64,000 nucleotides of DNA. Origin: F22 sp963668535 (lineage in GTDB: Bacteria; Bacteroidota; Bacteroidia; Bacteroidales; Bacteroidaceae). Positions 53,945 through 62,861 of the stretch are shown piece by piece. The translations under genes were made by a program, and so were the position numbers. Positions within the stretch are counted from its first letter, which is position 1. Every line of letters begins with the position of its first letter. The notes under the pieces were generated by a model that saw only the letters and a program-made list of their open reading frames with translations, did not search any database and was not told the origin of the DNA. The DNA is taken from positions 930,001 to 994,000 of the forward strand of contig OY764867.1 of assembly GCA_963668535.1 (NCBI GenBank), written 5' to 3'.

Positions 53945-54166
53945 TTAGTACTCTTCCTCGTTAAAAAAGAAATCATCTTTGCTCGGATAATCAGGCCATA
54001 AGTCTTCAATTGTTTCATACATTTCGCCTTCATCTTCAATTTCCTGCAGATTTTCAATCACCTCCAAAGGAGCTCCAGAACGAATAGCATAATCAATCAA
54101 TTCATCCTTGGTAGCTGGCCAAGGAGCATCTTCTAATTTAGATGCGAGTTCAAGTGTCCAATACAT
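53945..54166 (-). CDS. DUF2795 family small acidic protein
   Basis: A 73-residue protein of the DUF2795 family. The recognisable core is LEDAPWPATKDELIDYAIRSGAPLEVIENLQEIEDEGEMYETIEDLWPDYP, in which the P-x-T-x-x-E-L helix pair and the W-P-D-Y-P segment are typical. The function is unknown. Because the first 60 residues resemble a small helical domain and the end (KDDFFFNEEEY) is very acidic, it may be a binding adaptor. It has its own perfect promoter at 54215-54245 and its own terminator. It is therefore an independent gene, not part of the cobalamin transferase operon. Confidence 0.85.
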   Translation of the reverse strand: MYWTLELASKLEDAPWPATKDELIDYAIRSGAPLEVIENLQEIEDEGEMYETIEDLWPDYPSKDDFFFNEEEY

Positions 54167-54214
54167 ACAATTAATATTAAAAAGTAATTATTTATTAACA
54201 TATCCTTTTCGCCA

Positions 54215-54245
54215 CAAAAATAGTACTTTTTGCGTCATTTTCAAA
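54215..54245 (-). promoter_or_regulatory. Promoter of the DUF2795 gene
   Basis: On the minus strand TTTG (54242-54245), 19 bases, TATTTTTG (54215-54222), a perfect consensus match. The -33 box overlaps the last codons of the adenosyltransferase gene. Confidence 0.78.
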
Positions 54246-54801
54246 TATTATTCCAAAAAACTTCAGAACTGCCTGCATTTTGATTCATCTTTCTTGCCTG
54301 CACAAATAAATAGTCAGATAATCGATTAATATAAACAAGTACTAAACGATCCACTTCAACTTCCTCTGCAAGTAGCAAAATTCTTCGTTCTGCTCTACGA
54401 CAAATAGTACGTGCTTGATGACAAAAAGAAGCACCTCTAGCACCACTAGGTAAGACAAAGGATTTCAATATCGGTAATTGCTCATCTACGATATCAATCT
54501 GATGCTCTAAGGCATCAATTTCTTTTTGCGTCACAATAACCGCTTCATGCATATTAGACTGATCTGCAACTGTCGCTAAATTCCCTCCTATACTAAAGAG
54601 CATATGTTGTACATGTAACAAAAAATTCTTGTCTTCGTCCTTTAGAAAACTTATAACAATTCCTATCACAGCATTCAATTCATCGACAGTACCGTAAGCT
54701 TCAATTCTAGCACTGTGTTTACACACACGTTGCCCTCCTGCCAAAGAAGTCATTCCTTTATCACCCCCACGAGTATAAACCAAACTTTTCTTATGTGTCA
54801 T
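54241..54801 (-). CDS. ATP:cob(I)alamin adenosyltransferase, PduO type
   Basis: A 186-residue enzyme that makes adenosylcobalamin, the cofactor of the methylmalonyl-CoA mutase encoded at 20798-24807. The N-terminal VYTRGGDKGMTSLAGG is the PduO ATP-binding motif, and the C-terminal helices contain RRAERRILLLAEE and VYINRLSDYLFVQARKMNQ. It is a five-helix-bundle trimer in known members. The frame is open to 54834. I chose the ATG at 54801 (MTHKKSLVYTRG) because this matches family starts. It follows the methyltransferase-like gene by 22 bases. It is the only cobalamin-related enzyme in this operon. Confidence 0.93.
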   Translation of the reverse strand: MTHKKSLVYTRGGDKGMTSLAGGQRVCKHSARIEAYGTVDELNAVIGIVISFLKDEDKNFLLHVQHMLFSIGGNLATVADQSNMHEAVIVTQKEIDALEHQIDIVDEQLPILKSFVLPSGARGASFCHQARTICRRAERRILLLAEEVEVDRLVLVYINRLSDYLFVQARKMNQNAGSSEVFWNNI

Positions 54802-54823
54802 AATTTTCCTGTTTAATTCAAAA

Positions 54824-55435
54824 TTATATCTCAAGAACTCTAAGTGGCAATTTTGTTTCTCTTTTTATAACACCTTCTGACGCCATATCATAAACACCAA
54901 ATCCTGCCTTTAATCCTGCCCACAATGATCTCCATGCAAATTCATGTTTGTCAGAAAGATGAATCCCATCACAAACACAAGTACTGTTTTCTGCAGCTAT
55001 TGCCATCCAAGTAGTTAACTGTACCCCCCAAGAGATATCCGTTAACAAATCTTCATCAACAAAGACCAAAGTTGCTACATCACTAGACCAAAATGAATTG
55101 TCAACTTCTTCAACATTTGAAGCAATCTGACAAACGATACCGCGCTTCCCTGACTCAAGATATTGTGATATTAATTTGGCACGTTCATCAGATTTAGATA
55201 TAATCAAAGCACGATTTGCCTGGCAATCATTAGCCACTCGAAAAAGCAACTTCAACATGCTTGTCCTTATAACATTTGATTCTGGTAATGTTTCATAGGC
55301 GTAAAACATTCCTCTTTGATAAAGAATCTGACGAATGTAATAATATCTATTGGGTGAATGTACTCCAAATCCAGCTCTCACTCGCTTTCTTCTTAGATAA
55401 GAGACAATAGCTAGTTTCTTTAAAATACGCTTCAT
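54824..55435 (-). CDS. Methyltransferase-like protein with degenerate SAM motif
   Basis: A 203-residue protein whose start resembles the class I SAM-dependent methyltransferase family common in Bacteroidales. The segment RVRAGFGVHSPNRYYYIRQILYQ matches the GxGVHSP entry motif. The expected Gly-rich SAM-binding loop is not recognisable, however: the corresponding region reads RANRALIISKSDERAKLI. The end is WAGLKAGFGVYDMASEG. It may be a diverged or non-catalytic member of the family. The ATG at 55435 is favoured; 55450 adds five residues. It is 29 bases downstream of argF' and 22 bases upstream of the adenosyltransferase, so it is part of that operon. Confidence 0.55.
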   Translation of the reverse strand: MKRILKKLAIVSYLRRKRVRAGFGVHSPNRYYYIRQILYQRGMFYAYETLPESNVIRTSMLKLLFRVANDCQANRALIISKSDERAKLISQYLESGKRGIVCQIASNVEEVDNSFWSSDVATLVFVDEDLLTDISWGVQLTTWMAIAAENSTCVCDGIHLSDKHEFAWRSLWAGLKAGFGVYDMASEGVIKRETKLPLRVLEI

Positions 55436-55463
55436 ATGTAAATTATCCAAAATAGATAAAAAA

Positions 55464-56420
55464 TCACAACGCTTCTAATAGGCGTTTTAATACAACCGTT
55501 GCAGATATTTCACGATTAGCAGCTTGTGGTATAACCAACGACTGCTTACTTTCAATAACTTCGTCGGTAACAATCATATTACGACGTACAGGTAAGCAAT
55601 GCATAAAATAAGCATTATTTGTTAGTGCCATTTGACGTTCACTTACAGTCCAATTCCTATCTTTACATAGCACTTCTCCATAATGATCAGGAGCAGCAAC
55701 AGCCCAATTTTTTGCATATACAAAATCAGCTCCTTCAAATGCTTTAGACTGATTGTACTCAATAGAAGCGCCTTCTGTAAAACTAGAGTCTAATTCATAT
55801 CCCTCAGGATGAGTTATAACAAACTCATAATCTGCTGCAATCATCCACTCTGCAAAAGAATTTGGAACAGCTTGTGGCAAAGCTTTTGGATGTGGTGCCC
55901 ATGTCAATACGACTTTGGGGCGTTCAACTTTTTTATACTCTTCAATAGTTATCAAATCAGCAAAACTCTGCAAGGGATGTCTAGTAGATGCTTCCATTGA
56001 AAACACAGGTACTCCAGCATATTGTATAAACTGGTTCAAGATCACCTCCTTATAATCATAGTCACGATCTTCAAAGCGAGCAAAACTACGCACGCCTATA
56101 ATATCACAATAACTAGCCATTACAGGAATTGCTTCCAATAGATGTTCTGGTTTATCTCCATCCATAATGACACCACGTTCTGTCTCTAATTTCCAAGCAC
56201 CATTATTAACATCCAATACAATTACATTCATTCCCAAATTCATGGCTGCCTTTTGTGTACTCAACCTCGTACGCAGACTAGAATTAAAGAAAAGCATTAA
56301 TAATGTTTTATTTCTGCCCAATTCTTGAAATTGGAATTTATCTTTTTTTATTGTCAATGCTTCTTGCACTGCATTTTTTAAAGGACCTATATCCCCCACA
56401 CAAGTAAACTGCTTCATCAC
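55464..56420 (-). CDS. argF': N-succinylornithine carbamoyltransferase ArgF'
   Basis: A 318-residue carbamoyltransferase of arginine synthesis. It carries the carbamoyl-phosphate motif SSLRTRLSTQKA (about 46-57) and the carbamoyltransferase second motif HCLPVRRNM near residue 275. The DGDKPEHLLEA segment has a proline that corresponds, as I recall the family, to Pro90 of the Bacteroides fragilis enzyme. That residue selects N-succinylornithine, whereas the acetylornithine enzymes have Glu. The match to the remembered B. fragilis sequence is strong throughout. Start at 56417 (second Met) is equally plausible. It is followed by the methyltransferase-like gene after 29 bases and preceded by proA. 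Confidence 0.92.
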   Translation of the reverse strand: MMKQFTCVGDIGPLKNAVQEALTIKKDKFQFQELGRNKTLLMLFFNSSLRTRLSTQKAAMNLGMNVIVLDVNNGAWKLETERGVIMDGDKPEHLLEAIPVMASYCDIIGVRSFARFEDRDYDYKEVILNQFIQYAGVPVFSMEASTRHPLQSFADLITIEEYKKVERPKVVLTWAPHPKALPQAVPNSFAEWMIAADYEFVITHPEGYELDSSFTEGASIEYNQSKAFEGADFVYAKNWAVAAPDHYGEVLCKDRNWTVSERQMALTNNAYFMHCLPVRRNMIVTDEVIESKQSLVIPQAANREISATVVLKRLLEAL

Positions 56421-56439
56421 TATTTCTATTGTTTTATTA

Positions 56440-57687
56440 TTAGACAGATCTTATTTCCCCATCACCTTCAATAATCCATTTATACGAACATATTTCTTGT
56501 AACCCCATCGGACCACGAGCATGTAATTTCTGTGTGCTAATTCCAATTTCAGCTCCAAGTCCAAACTGAGCTCCATCTGTAAATGCAGTGGATACATTAT
56601 GGTATACGCAAGCTGCATCTACCTCATTTAAGAATATTTTAGCAGCTGATTTATTATCTGTGACAATACACTCACTATGCTTACTACTATGGACTCGTAT
56701 ATAACCTATGGCCTCTTCCAAAGAAGCTACTGTACGAATAGCCATTCGTAAAGATAGAAATTCCGTTCCAAAATGTTCATCACGTGCTTTTTCAAGATAT
56801 TCTTCTGGATAAAATTCTTTCAAAACTCTATAACTAGCCACATCGGCATATATAGTTACTTTTTTCTTTGCTAATTCTTGACAAATAACAGGTAAGTTAT
56901 TTAGTTGCTTTTGATGAACGATCATACAATCAAGAGCATTACACACACTCACACGTCTGGTTTTTGCATTAGTTATAATACGCTTTGCCATATCAAGATC
57001 AGCCGATTCATCAATATATGTATGGCAAATGCCAGCTCCTGTTTCAATCACAGGAACTTTAGCATTATCACGCACATATTGTATAAGCTCACGACTCCCT
57101 CTTGGGATTATTAAATCTACCTTACCAACTGCTTCAAGCATAGCAGTTGTCGCTTCTCTATCAGTTGGTAATAGATTAACAACATTGGGATTTATCTGAT
57201 GCTCCACTAGAACTTTACGGATAAGATTCACAATTGCAATATTGGACTCTCTCGCATAACTTCCTCCTTTGAGCAAACACACATTTTGTGTCTTCAAACA
57301 TAAAGAAAACACATCAAAACCGACATTAGGTCTTGCCTCATAAATAACCCCAATTACACCAAAAGGCACTCGCCTTCTCTGTATTTGAAATCCAGCGAGA
57401 GATTGAGCTTTATCAATAACAGTACCTATAGGAGATTTTAAATTAACAACATGCCTGATATCAGAAGCAATATTTATAATACGTTGTCGAGTTAACCTCA
57501 ACCTATCATATTTTGGATTACTATCATCCATACGAGATAAATCCCTAGCATTTGCTTCTAACAAAGAAGGTGTTTCCAATTCAGATGCATCAGCAATCGC
57601 TAATAAAAGCTCATTGATCTTTTTTTCTGACAAGGCTTGCAAATCAATTACTGCTGCCTGTGCTTTATCTAATAACTCTTGAATCAT
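56440..57687 (-). CDS. proA: Glutamate-5-semialdehyde dehydrogenase ProA
   Basis: NADPH-dependent gamma-glutamyl phosphate reductase of 415 residues, the second enzyme of proline synthesis. Signature segments are RRRVPFGVIGVIYEARPNVG (about residue 107), LLKGGSYARESNIAI (about 141) and the catalytic cysteine region RRVSVCNALD near residue 247. The C-terminal part ends with the usual LGAEIGISTQKLHARGPMGL. The frame is open to 57783. I chose the ATG at 57687 (MIQELLDKAQ), the only start giving the family N-terminus without a hydrophobic leader. It lies 19 bases after proB and 19 bases before argF'. Confidence 0.96.
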   Translation of the reverse strand: MIQELLDKAQAAVIDLQALSEKKINELLLAIADASELETPSLLEANARDLSRMDDSNPKYDRLRLTRQRIINIASDIRHVVNLKSPIGTVIDKAQSLAGFQIQRRRVPFGVIGVIYEARPNVGFDVFSLCLKTQNVCLLKGGSYARESNIAIVNLIRKVLVEHQINPNVVNLLPTDREATTAMLEAVGKVDLIIPRGSRELIQYVRDNAKVPVIETGAGICHTYIDESADLDMAKRIITNAKTRRVSVCNALDCMIVHQKQLNNLPVICQELAKKKVTIYADVASYRVLKEFYPEEYLEKARDEHFGTEFLSLRMAIRTVASLEEAIGYIRVHSSKHSECIVTDNKSAAKIFLNEVDAACVYHNVSTAFTDGAQFGLGAEIGISTQKLHARGPMGLQEICSYKWIIEGDGEIRSV

Positions 57688-57706
57688 AATGCTAATTATT
57701 AAACAA

Positions 57707-58792
57707 CTAATACAAATATAGATAATCATAATGCACCAAAGGTTTATGCCCTTTTTGGCCAAGTATAGTTTTTGCCTTATCACTATTCATCTTGACCATA
57801 CCCAAACCAATGATTTTATTATCCGAAGATAAAATCTGCACTATATCGTTTTTATCAAATTCTCCTATTATTTTTAGCACACCCACTGGCAAAAGACTAA
57901 CTGCTTCTTCACTCAACAATTTCTTAACTGCACATTCATTTATTTGAATTGCACCTTTTGCAAAGTCTTTACTATGAGCTATCCACTTTTTGACACTAGA
58001 AGGTTTATGAGATACTGGTTTAAATCTTGTACACAATGTATGCTGAGGGGCATGAAACAGATCTAATAAAATATCTTTTCTATTTCCATTAGCAATAATA
58101 ACTTCTACCCCTTCGTCAGCTAACTTTTGAGCTATGCGACACTTTGTCAACATTCCTCCTCTACCAAATGTAGACTTAGTGGTCTGAATATATTTTTCAA
58201 GTTCAGTATTTGCTGTAATTTCCTTTAGAAGTTTTGCGCTAGGGTCCAAAGGATTGGATGTAAATATACCATCCACATTACTTAATATAATAAGCTTTTG
58301 ACAATTCAGCATAGTAGCAACTAAACCAGACAGTTCATCATTATCTGTAAACATGAGTTCCGTCACGGAAATTGTATCATTCTCATTGATAATGGGCAAA
58401 ACACCTTGCTGTAAGATAGTGAGTATACAATTTCTTTGGGTTAAATAATGTCGTCGCGTTGAAAAATTTTCCTTCGTAGTCAAAACTTGAGCCACAGCAA
58501 TACCATGCTCACGAAATAACTCATAATATCTATTGATTAATTTTGCTTGACCTACTGCAGAATACAACTGACGTTGAGATACTTCATCAAGAGTTACCTT
58601 CATATGCTGCAACTCACTACGTCCTGCCGCAACCGCTCCAGAAGAAATCAAAATGACTTCAATCCCTTCCCTATACAGTTGCACTAACTGATCAGCCAAT
58701 GCTGATATACGTGTCACGTCAAGTGTACCATCATTTCTAGTCAAAACATTACTACCCACCTTGACAGCTATACGATTCAATGGTTTGTTCAT
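57707..58792 (-). CDS. proB: Glutamate 5-kinase ProB
   Basis: First enzyme of proline synthesis, 361 residues. The amino-acid-kinase domain begins RIAVKVGSNVLTRNDGTLD, with later ISSGAVAAGRSEL (near residue 50) and IINENDTISVTELMFTDND (near 133). A C-terminal PUA domain is present (about 270-355), as in long ProB proteins. The frame extends to 58864, but the ATG at 58792 gives the conserved start. Genes proB and proA are adjacent, proB first. Proline feedback control is known for the family, not visible here. tRNA-Arg follows upstream on the same strand. Confidence 0.95.
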   Translation of the reverse strand: MNKPLNRIAVKVGSNVLTRNDGTLDVTRISALADQLVQLYREGIEVILISSGAVAAGRSELQHMKVTLDEVSQRQLYSAVGQAKLINRYYELFREHGIAVAQVLTTKENFSTRRHYLTQRNCILTILQQGVLPIINENDTISVTELMFTDNDELSGLVATMLNCQKLIILSNVDGIFTSNPLDPSAKLLKEITANTELEKYIQTTKSTFGRGGMLTKCRIAQKLADEGVEVIIANGNRKDILLDLFHAPQHTLCTRFKPVSHKPSSVKKWIAHSKDFAKGAIQINECAVKKLLSEEAVSLLPVGVLKIIGEFDKNDIVQILSSDNKIIGLGMVKMNSDKAKTILGQKGHKPLVHYDYLYLY

Positions 58793-58880
58793 ATACTTAT
58801 GATTTGAACGCAAATATACTATTTTCGCTTCATTTTTCTGCATTATACAACAAAAATAAAACAATCAAGACAAAAAAGAG

Positions 58881-58952
58881 TATCCCAGAGGAGAATCGAA
58901 CTCCCATTTACCGCTTAGGAGGCGGTCGTTCTATCCATTGAACTACCAGGAC
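58881..58952 (-). tRNA. tRNA-Arg (anticodon CCT)
   Basis: A 72-base cloverleaf on the minus strand. The acceptor GTCCTGG pairs with CTGGGAT through three G-T pairs, and the discriminator is A. The D arm is GTTC..GAAC. The anticodon stem ACCGC/GCGGT encloses loop CTCCTAA with anticodon CCT. The variable loop is four bases, and the T loop is TTCGATT. CCA is not encoded. A minus-strand TATATTTG lies at 59025-59032. Confidence 0.95.
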
Positions 58953-59061
58953 ATGTTTCGTCTATAAAATAGAAAATATTATTTGGAAATACATATATAT
59001 GCGCGTATTTTTACAAGCCGAATGCAAATATACGATTATAATAAGAATAATCGAATAAACA

Positions 59062-59093
59062 CTTGTTTTTTTCAAATTTCTTTGCGACCTTTG
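59062..59093 (+). promoter_or_regulatory. Promoter of the 2-oxoacid:ferredoxin oxidoreductase genes
   Basis: CTTG (59062-59065), 20 bases, GACCTTTG (59086-59093). The -33 element and the first position of the -7 element each have one mismatch. Predicted start near 59100 leaves a leader of about 100 bases. Confidence 0.5.
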
Positions 59094-59197
59094 TGACTGA
59101 CTTAACAAAAACCAAAGTATAAGCTAGACCTTAAACATTCGAGCAATATGAAAGTATCAGCTCAATTATAAGTTAAAATTATAAATATTACCGCTTT

Positions 59198-61048
59198 ATG
59201 ACAAACAATTTGCTCGCCAAAGAAGTCAAAGATGTTGTTGTACGATTTTCGGGAGACTCAGGAGATGGAATGCAACTTGCTGGAACCATTTTTTCTAACC
59301 TTGAAGCATCCCTAGGCAATGAAATCAGCACTTTCCCTGACTTTCCTGCAGAGATTCGTGCTCCTCATGGCACCATTAGTGGCGTCTCAGGTTATCAAGT
59401 GCGCATTGGTGCAGACAAAGTATACACTTGTGGAGACACTTGTGACGTACTTGTTGCAATGAATCCTGCCGCTCTAAAAACAAATGCGAAATTTCTAAAC
59501 AATCAATCTATTATCATCACAGATACAGATTCTTTTGCCAAGAAAGATCTCGAAAAGGCTCTTTACACAACCGACAATCCTTTTGAAGAATTAGGTATCC
59601 AAAATGAAGTTATAGCTGTACCAATAACCACACTTTGTAAAGAGTCTCTAAAAGACAGCGGACTTGACAACAAAGCTATCGTTAGATGCAAAAATATGTT
59701 TGCTCTAGGTTTAGTATGCTGGTTGTTTAATAGCCCTCTTGATCGAGCTATGGAAATGTTGAAGCACAAATTTTCAAAGAAACCAACAATTGCTGAGGCC
59801 AACATTAAAGTAATGACAGATGGCTATAACTATGGTTATAACACTCATGCTTCAGCTTCAACATACCGCATAGAAACAGCTAAACCAAAAGCAAAAGGTG
59901 TGTATACTGATGTCAACGGCAACTTAGCAACTGCCTACGGTCTTGTAGCAGCAGCAGAAAAAGCCAACTTGCAACTATTTCTTGGATCTTACCCAATTAC
60001 ACCAGCTACAGATATTTTACACCACCTTTCAAAGATGAAAGATCTAGGTGTAGTCACAGTACAATGTGAAGATGAAATTGCAGGTTGTTGTTCAGCAATT
60101 GGAGCTTCTTTTGCTGGCAATTTAGCAGTTACAAACACGTCTGGACCTGGAATCTGTTTGAAAAGTGAAGCAATTAATTTAGCAGTTATGGCTGAGCTAC
60201 CATTAGTAATCATCAATGTGCAACGTGGAGGCCCATCTACAGGTCTGCCAACAAAAAGTGAACAAACCGATTTACTTCAAGCATTATATGGTAGAAATGG
60301 TGAGAGTCCAATTGTTGTTCTTGCAGCTCAAACTCCAGATGATTGTTTTGATGCCGCATTTCAAGCTGCCAAAATAGCCCTTGAACATATGACCCCAGTG
60401 TTATTGCTAACGGATGCATATGTAGCTAACGGATCAAGCGCTTGGAGAATTCCAGAACTTGACACATATCCAGATATTATTCCACCTTATGTTAAGGATG
60501 AAGATTCTGCCGATTGGAAACCATATAAACGCAATGCTATTTCTAAAGTTCGTCAATGGGCTATTCCAGGACAAGAAGGATTTACGCACCGTCTAGGAGG
60601 TCTTGAAAAAGACAGTAAGACATCAGCAATCTCTACCGATTCGGCCAATCACGAATTGATGGTAAATATCCGTAAAGAAAAAATTGAACATATTGTATAC
60701 AATATTCCACAACAGACAGTTGAAGGTGACGAAGATGCCGATTTACTTGTTATTGGTTGGGGAAGTACCTATGGACATTTGCATGCTGCTGTTTCTGAGA
60801 TGAGAGATGCAGGAAAAAAAGTTGCTCATGCACAATTCAAATTTATTAATCCATTACCTAGTAACACTGCAGAGATATTACAAAAATACAAACATGTAAT
60901 TGTTGCAGAACAAAACTTAGGACAATTTGCAATGGTACTTCGTAATAAAGTACCAGATATTACCATCAAACAATTTAACCGCGTGGAAGGTCAACCTTTC
61001 AAAGTTGAAGAATTGATTGAATCATTCACTAAAACAATGGAGGAATAA
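59198..61048 (+). CDS. korA: 2-oxoacid:ferredoxin oxidoreductase, gamma-alpha fused subunit (KorA type)
   Basis: A 616-residue subunit of 2-oxoglutarate (or related 2-oxoacid) ferredoxin oxidoreductase, which converts the acid to its CoA ester. The N-terminal 190 residues are the gamma domain (VVRFSGDSGDGMQLAGT, then PDFPAEIRAP). The alpha domain follows, with LGSYPITPATDILHHL (about 262) and NTSGPGICLKSEAINLAVMAELPLVI (about 310). The domain order is the KorA fusion. It runs 3 bases before korB, so the pair is co-translated. Preference for 2-oxoglutarate is inferred from the fused two-subunit layout. Confidence 0.92.
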   Translation: MTNNLLAKEVKDVVVRFSGDSGDGMQLAGTIFSNLEASLGNEISTFPDFPAEIRAPHGTISGVSGYQVRIGADKVYTCGDTCDVLVAMNPAALKTNAKFLNNQSIIITDTDSFAKKDLEKALYTTDNPFEELGIQNEVIAVPITTLCKESLKDSGLDNKAIVRCKNMFALGLVCWLFNSPLDRAMEMLKHKFSKKPTIAEANIKVMTDGYNYGYNTHASASTYRIETAKPKAKGVYTDVNGNLATAYGLVAAAEKANLQLFLGSYPITPATDILHHLSKMKDLGVVTVQCEDEIAGCCSAIGASFAGNLAVTNTSGPGICLKSEAINLAVMAELPLVIINVQRGGPSTGLPTKSEQTDLLQALYGRNGESPIVVLAAQTPDDCFDAAFQAAKIALEHMTPVLLLTDAYVANGSSAWRIPELDTYPDIIPPYVKDEDSADWKPYKRNAISKVRQWAIPGQEGFTHRLGGLEKDSKTSAISTDSANHELMVNIRKEKIEHIVYNIPQQTVEGDEDADLLVIGWGSTYGHLHAAVSEMRDAGKKVAHAQFKFINPLPSNTAEILQKYKHVIVAEQNLGQFAMVLRNKVPDITIKQFNRVEGQPFKVEELIESFTKTMEE

Positions 61049-61051
61049 TAT

Positions 61052-62059
61052 ATGTGCCAATTTACAGCAAAAGATTATAAAAGTGATCAGTACGTTCGTT
61101 GGTGCCCTGGATGTGGAGACCACGCTCTACTTAACTCGCTTCAAAAAGCAATGGCCAATTTAGGCATTGCTCCTCACGAAACAGCAGTGATTTCAGGTAT
61201 CGGCTGTTCTTCTCGTTTACCATATTACATGGCAACATACGGATTTCACACTATACACGGACGTGCAGCGGCTATTGCCACAGGCGTTAAGGTAGCTAAT
61301 CCCAAACTTTCAGTATGGCAAGTTTCTGGAGACGGAGATGCATTAGCTATTGGAGGGAATCACTTTATACATGTTCTTCGACGTAATGTGGATATTAACA
61401 TCCTATTATTAAACAATCGTATTTATGGGTTAACTAAAGGACAATACTCTCCAACATCTCCTCGTGGATTTGTTTCAAAATCCTCTCCATATGGTACAGT
61501 TGAAGATCCATTTCGTCCAGCCGAACTAATCTTTGGTGCTAGAGGTCAGTTTTTCGCTCGATGCGTAGATGTTGACGCTGCACACACAACAATGTGTTTG
61601 GAAGCATCCGCACGTCATAAAGGCGCATCAGTTGTTGAAGTTCTTCAAAACTGTGTTATCTTTAATGATGGATCACAAGCCATGGTAGCGACAAAAGCCG
61701 CACGCAGTAAAAATGCAATCTATCTAGAGCACGGTAAGCCCATGATTTTCGGTGAAAACAGAGAATATGGATTAATGCAAGAAGGGTTTGGCCTTAAGGT
61801 TGTCAAGCTAGGAGAAAATGGTATTACTGAAAATGATTTGTTAATACACGATGCACATTGTATCGACAAAACTGTACATACTAAACTAGCCCTAATGGAA
61901 GGACCTGAATTTCCTATCGCTCTGGGAATTATTCGCGATGTTGATAAACCGACCTATAATGATAGCATTTACGATCAACTAGAGACTTGCCAACAAAAGG
62001 GTAAAACCAGTTGTCTTCGTGAAAAACTGCTTAAAGGTGACGTCTGGGAAATTAAGTAA
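61052..62059 (+). CDS. korB: 2-oxoacid:ferredoxin oxidoreductase beta subunit (KorB type)
   Basis: The 335-residue thiamine-diphosphate and iron-sulfur subunit partnering KorA. The segment WCPGCGDHALLNSL carries two cluster cysteines, and a further cysteine lies in ISGIGCSSRLP. The diphosphate-binding motif is SGDGDALAIGGNHFIHVLRR (about 92-111), followed by NNRIYGLTKGQYSPTS. The length is typical, with no separate ferredoxin domain; electrons must pass to a free ferredoxin. Together with KorA it makes an anaerobic alternative to the 2-oxoglutarate dehydrogenase complex. Confidence 0.93.
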   Translation: MCQFTAKDYKSDQYVRWCPGCGDHALLNSLQKAMANLGIAPHETAVISGIGCSSRLPYYMATYGFHTIHGRAAAIATGVKVANPKLSVWQVSGDGDALAIGGNHFIHVLRRNVDINILLLNNRIYGLTKGQYSPTSPRGFVSKSSPYGTVEDPFRPAELIFGARGQFFARCVDVDAAHTTMCLEASARHKGASVVEVLQNCVIFNDGSQAMVATKAARSKNAIYLEHGKPMIFGENREYGLMQEGFGLKVVKLGENGITENDLLIHDAHCIDKTVHTKLALMEGPEFPIALGIIRDVDKPTYNDSIYDQLETCQQKGKTSCLREKLLKGDVWEIK

Positions 62060-62083
62060 TTAGACGCAACTAGAGATATTATA

Positions 62084-62125
62084 AAGAGCGGTCGATTAGT
62101 ACTCATACACTAATCGACCGCTCTT
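62084..62125. terminator. Bidirectional terminator between korB and comF
   Basis: A perfect 17-bp inverted repeat pairs 62084-62100 with 62109-62125. The right arm forms the last codons and the stop of comF (62110-62112), so the minus-strand transcript also uses it. A classical T tract is short on both sides. Confidence 0.75.
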
Positions 62126-62844
62126 GCCAATACGAGTATACTGACTTTCAAACCACGTACCAATCGCATTGCATCTCCACATGCAACAATAGTAGATCCA
62201 GTGGTCAAAACATCATCTACTAACAAAATATGTTTACCTGTTAAATCTTCTGGAATAGGACATGCAAACAAAGCCTCACTATTATTAATGCGTTCACCTC
62301 TAGATAATTTCGTTTGAGTCGGGTTGTGTCTTTTACGTACCAACACATCATCTCGTTTGGGTATTTTTGTCACTTGATAAATACCCTCAATCAAACAATC
62401 ACATTGGTTATACCCTCTAGTTTTGAGTCGTCTAGGATGCAAAGGAATGGGAACAATATAATCAATACCAGAGAAGAAATTTGTTTCAGTCAACAATTCC
62501 TGCGCCATCATTCGTCCCATTTCTACACCTACCCAAGGCATATTTTTATATTTAAGACTATACACAATTTCAGAAAAAGGGCTATGACTATAATGATACA
62601 TAAAACAATGAGCCCTCTCGATAGGCAATAAGCCCCAGAACAATTGTTCTACGTCATTGCCTTCTTTGGCCTGCATATGCGTATACGGGAAATTAGCAGC
62701 ACACTGCAAACAAAACACTTTACCACCTCTATGCATTCGACCACCACAAACGATACAATACCTAGGAAAAATAAAGTGCATAAGATCTTCTCCTATACGA
62801 TCAACAAATTTTCGCCAAAGAAAGGCAATACTAGTTTTTTTCAT
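62110..62844 (-). CDS. comF: ComF family phosphoribosyltransferase-like protein
   Basis: A 244-residue protein of the ComF/GntX family related to type I phosphoribosyltransferases. The N-terminal zinc-ribbon CIVCGG..CLQCAANFPYT (residues 31-52) is complete with four cysteines. The later PRPP-binding HILLVDDVLTTGSTI (about residue 207) is intact. In Bacillus and Haemophilus the family takes part in DNA uptake for competence, but its biochemical role remains uncertain. No other competence genes are in the window. It lies 17 bases after upp, so the two phosphoribosyltransferase-type genes form one unit. Its 3' end overlaps the bidirectional terminator. Confidence 0.9.
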   Translation of the reverse strand: MKKTSIAFLWRKFVDRIGEDLMHFIFPRYCIVCGGRMHRGGKVFCLQCAANFPYTHMQAKEGNDVEQLFWGLLPIERAHCFMYHYSHSPFSEIVYSLKYKNMPWVGVEMGRMMAQELLTETNFFSGIDYIVPIPLHPRRLKTRGYNQCDCLIEGIYQVTKIPKRDDVLVRKRHNPTQTKLSRGERINNSEALFACPIPEDLTGKHILLVDDVLTTGSTIVACGDAMRLVRGLKVSILVLARAVD

Positions 62845-62861
62845 ATAGGAGAATCAAAAAT

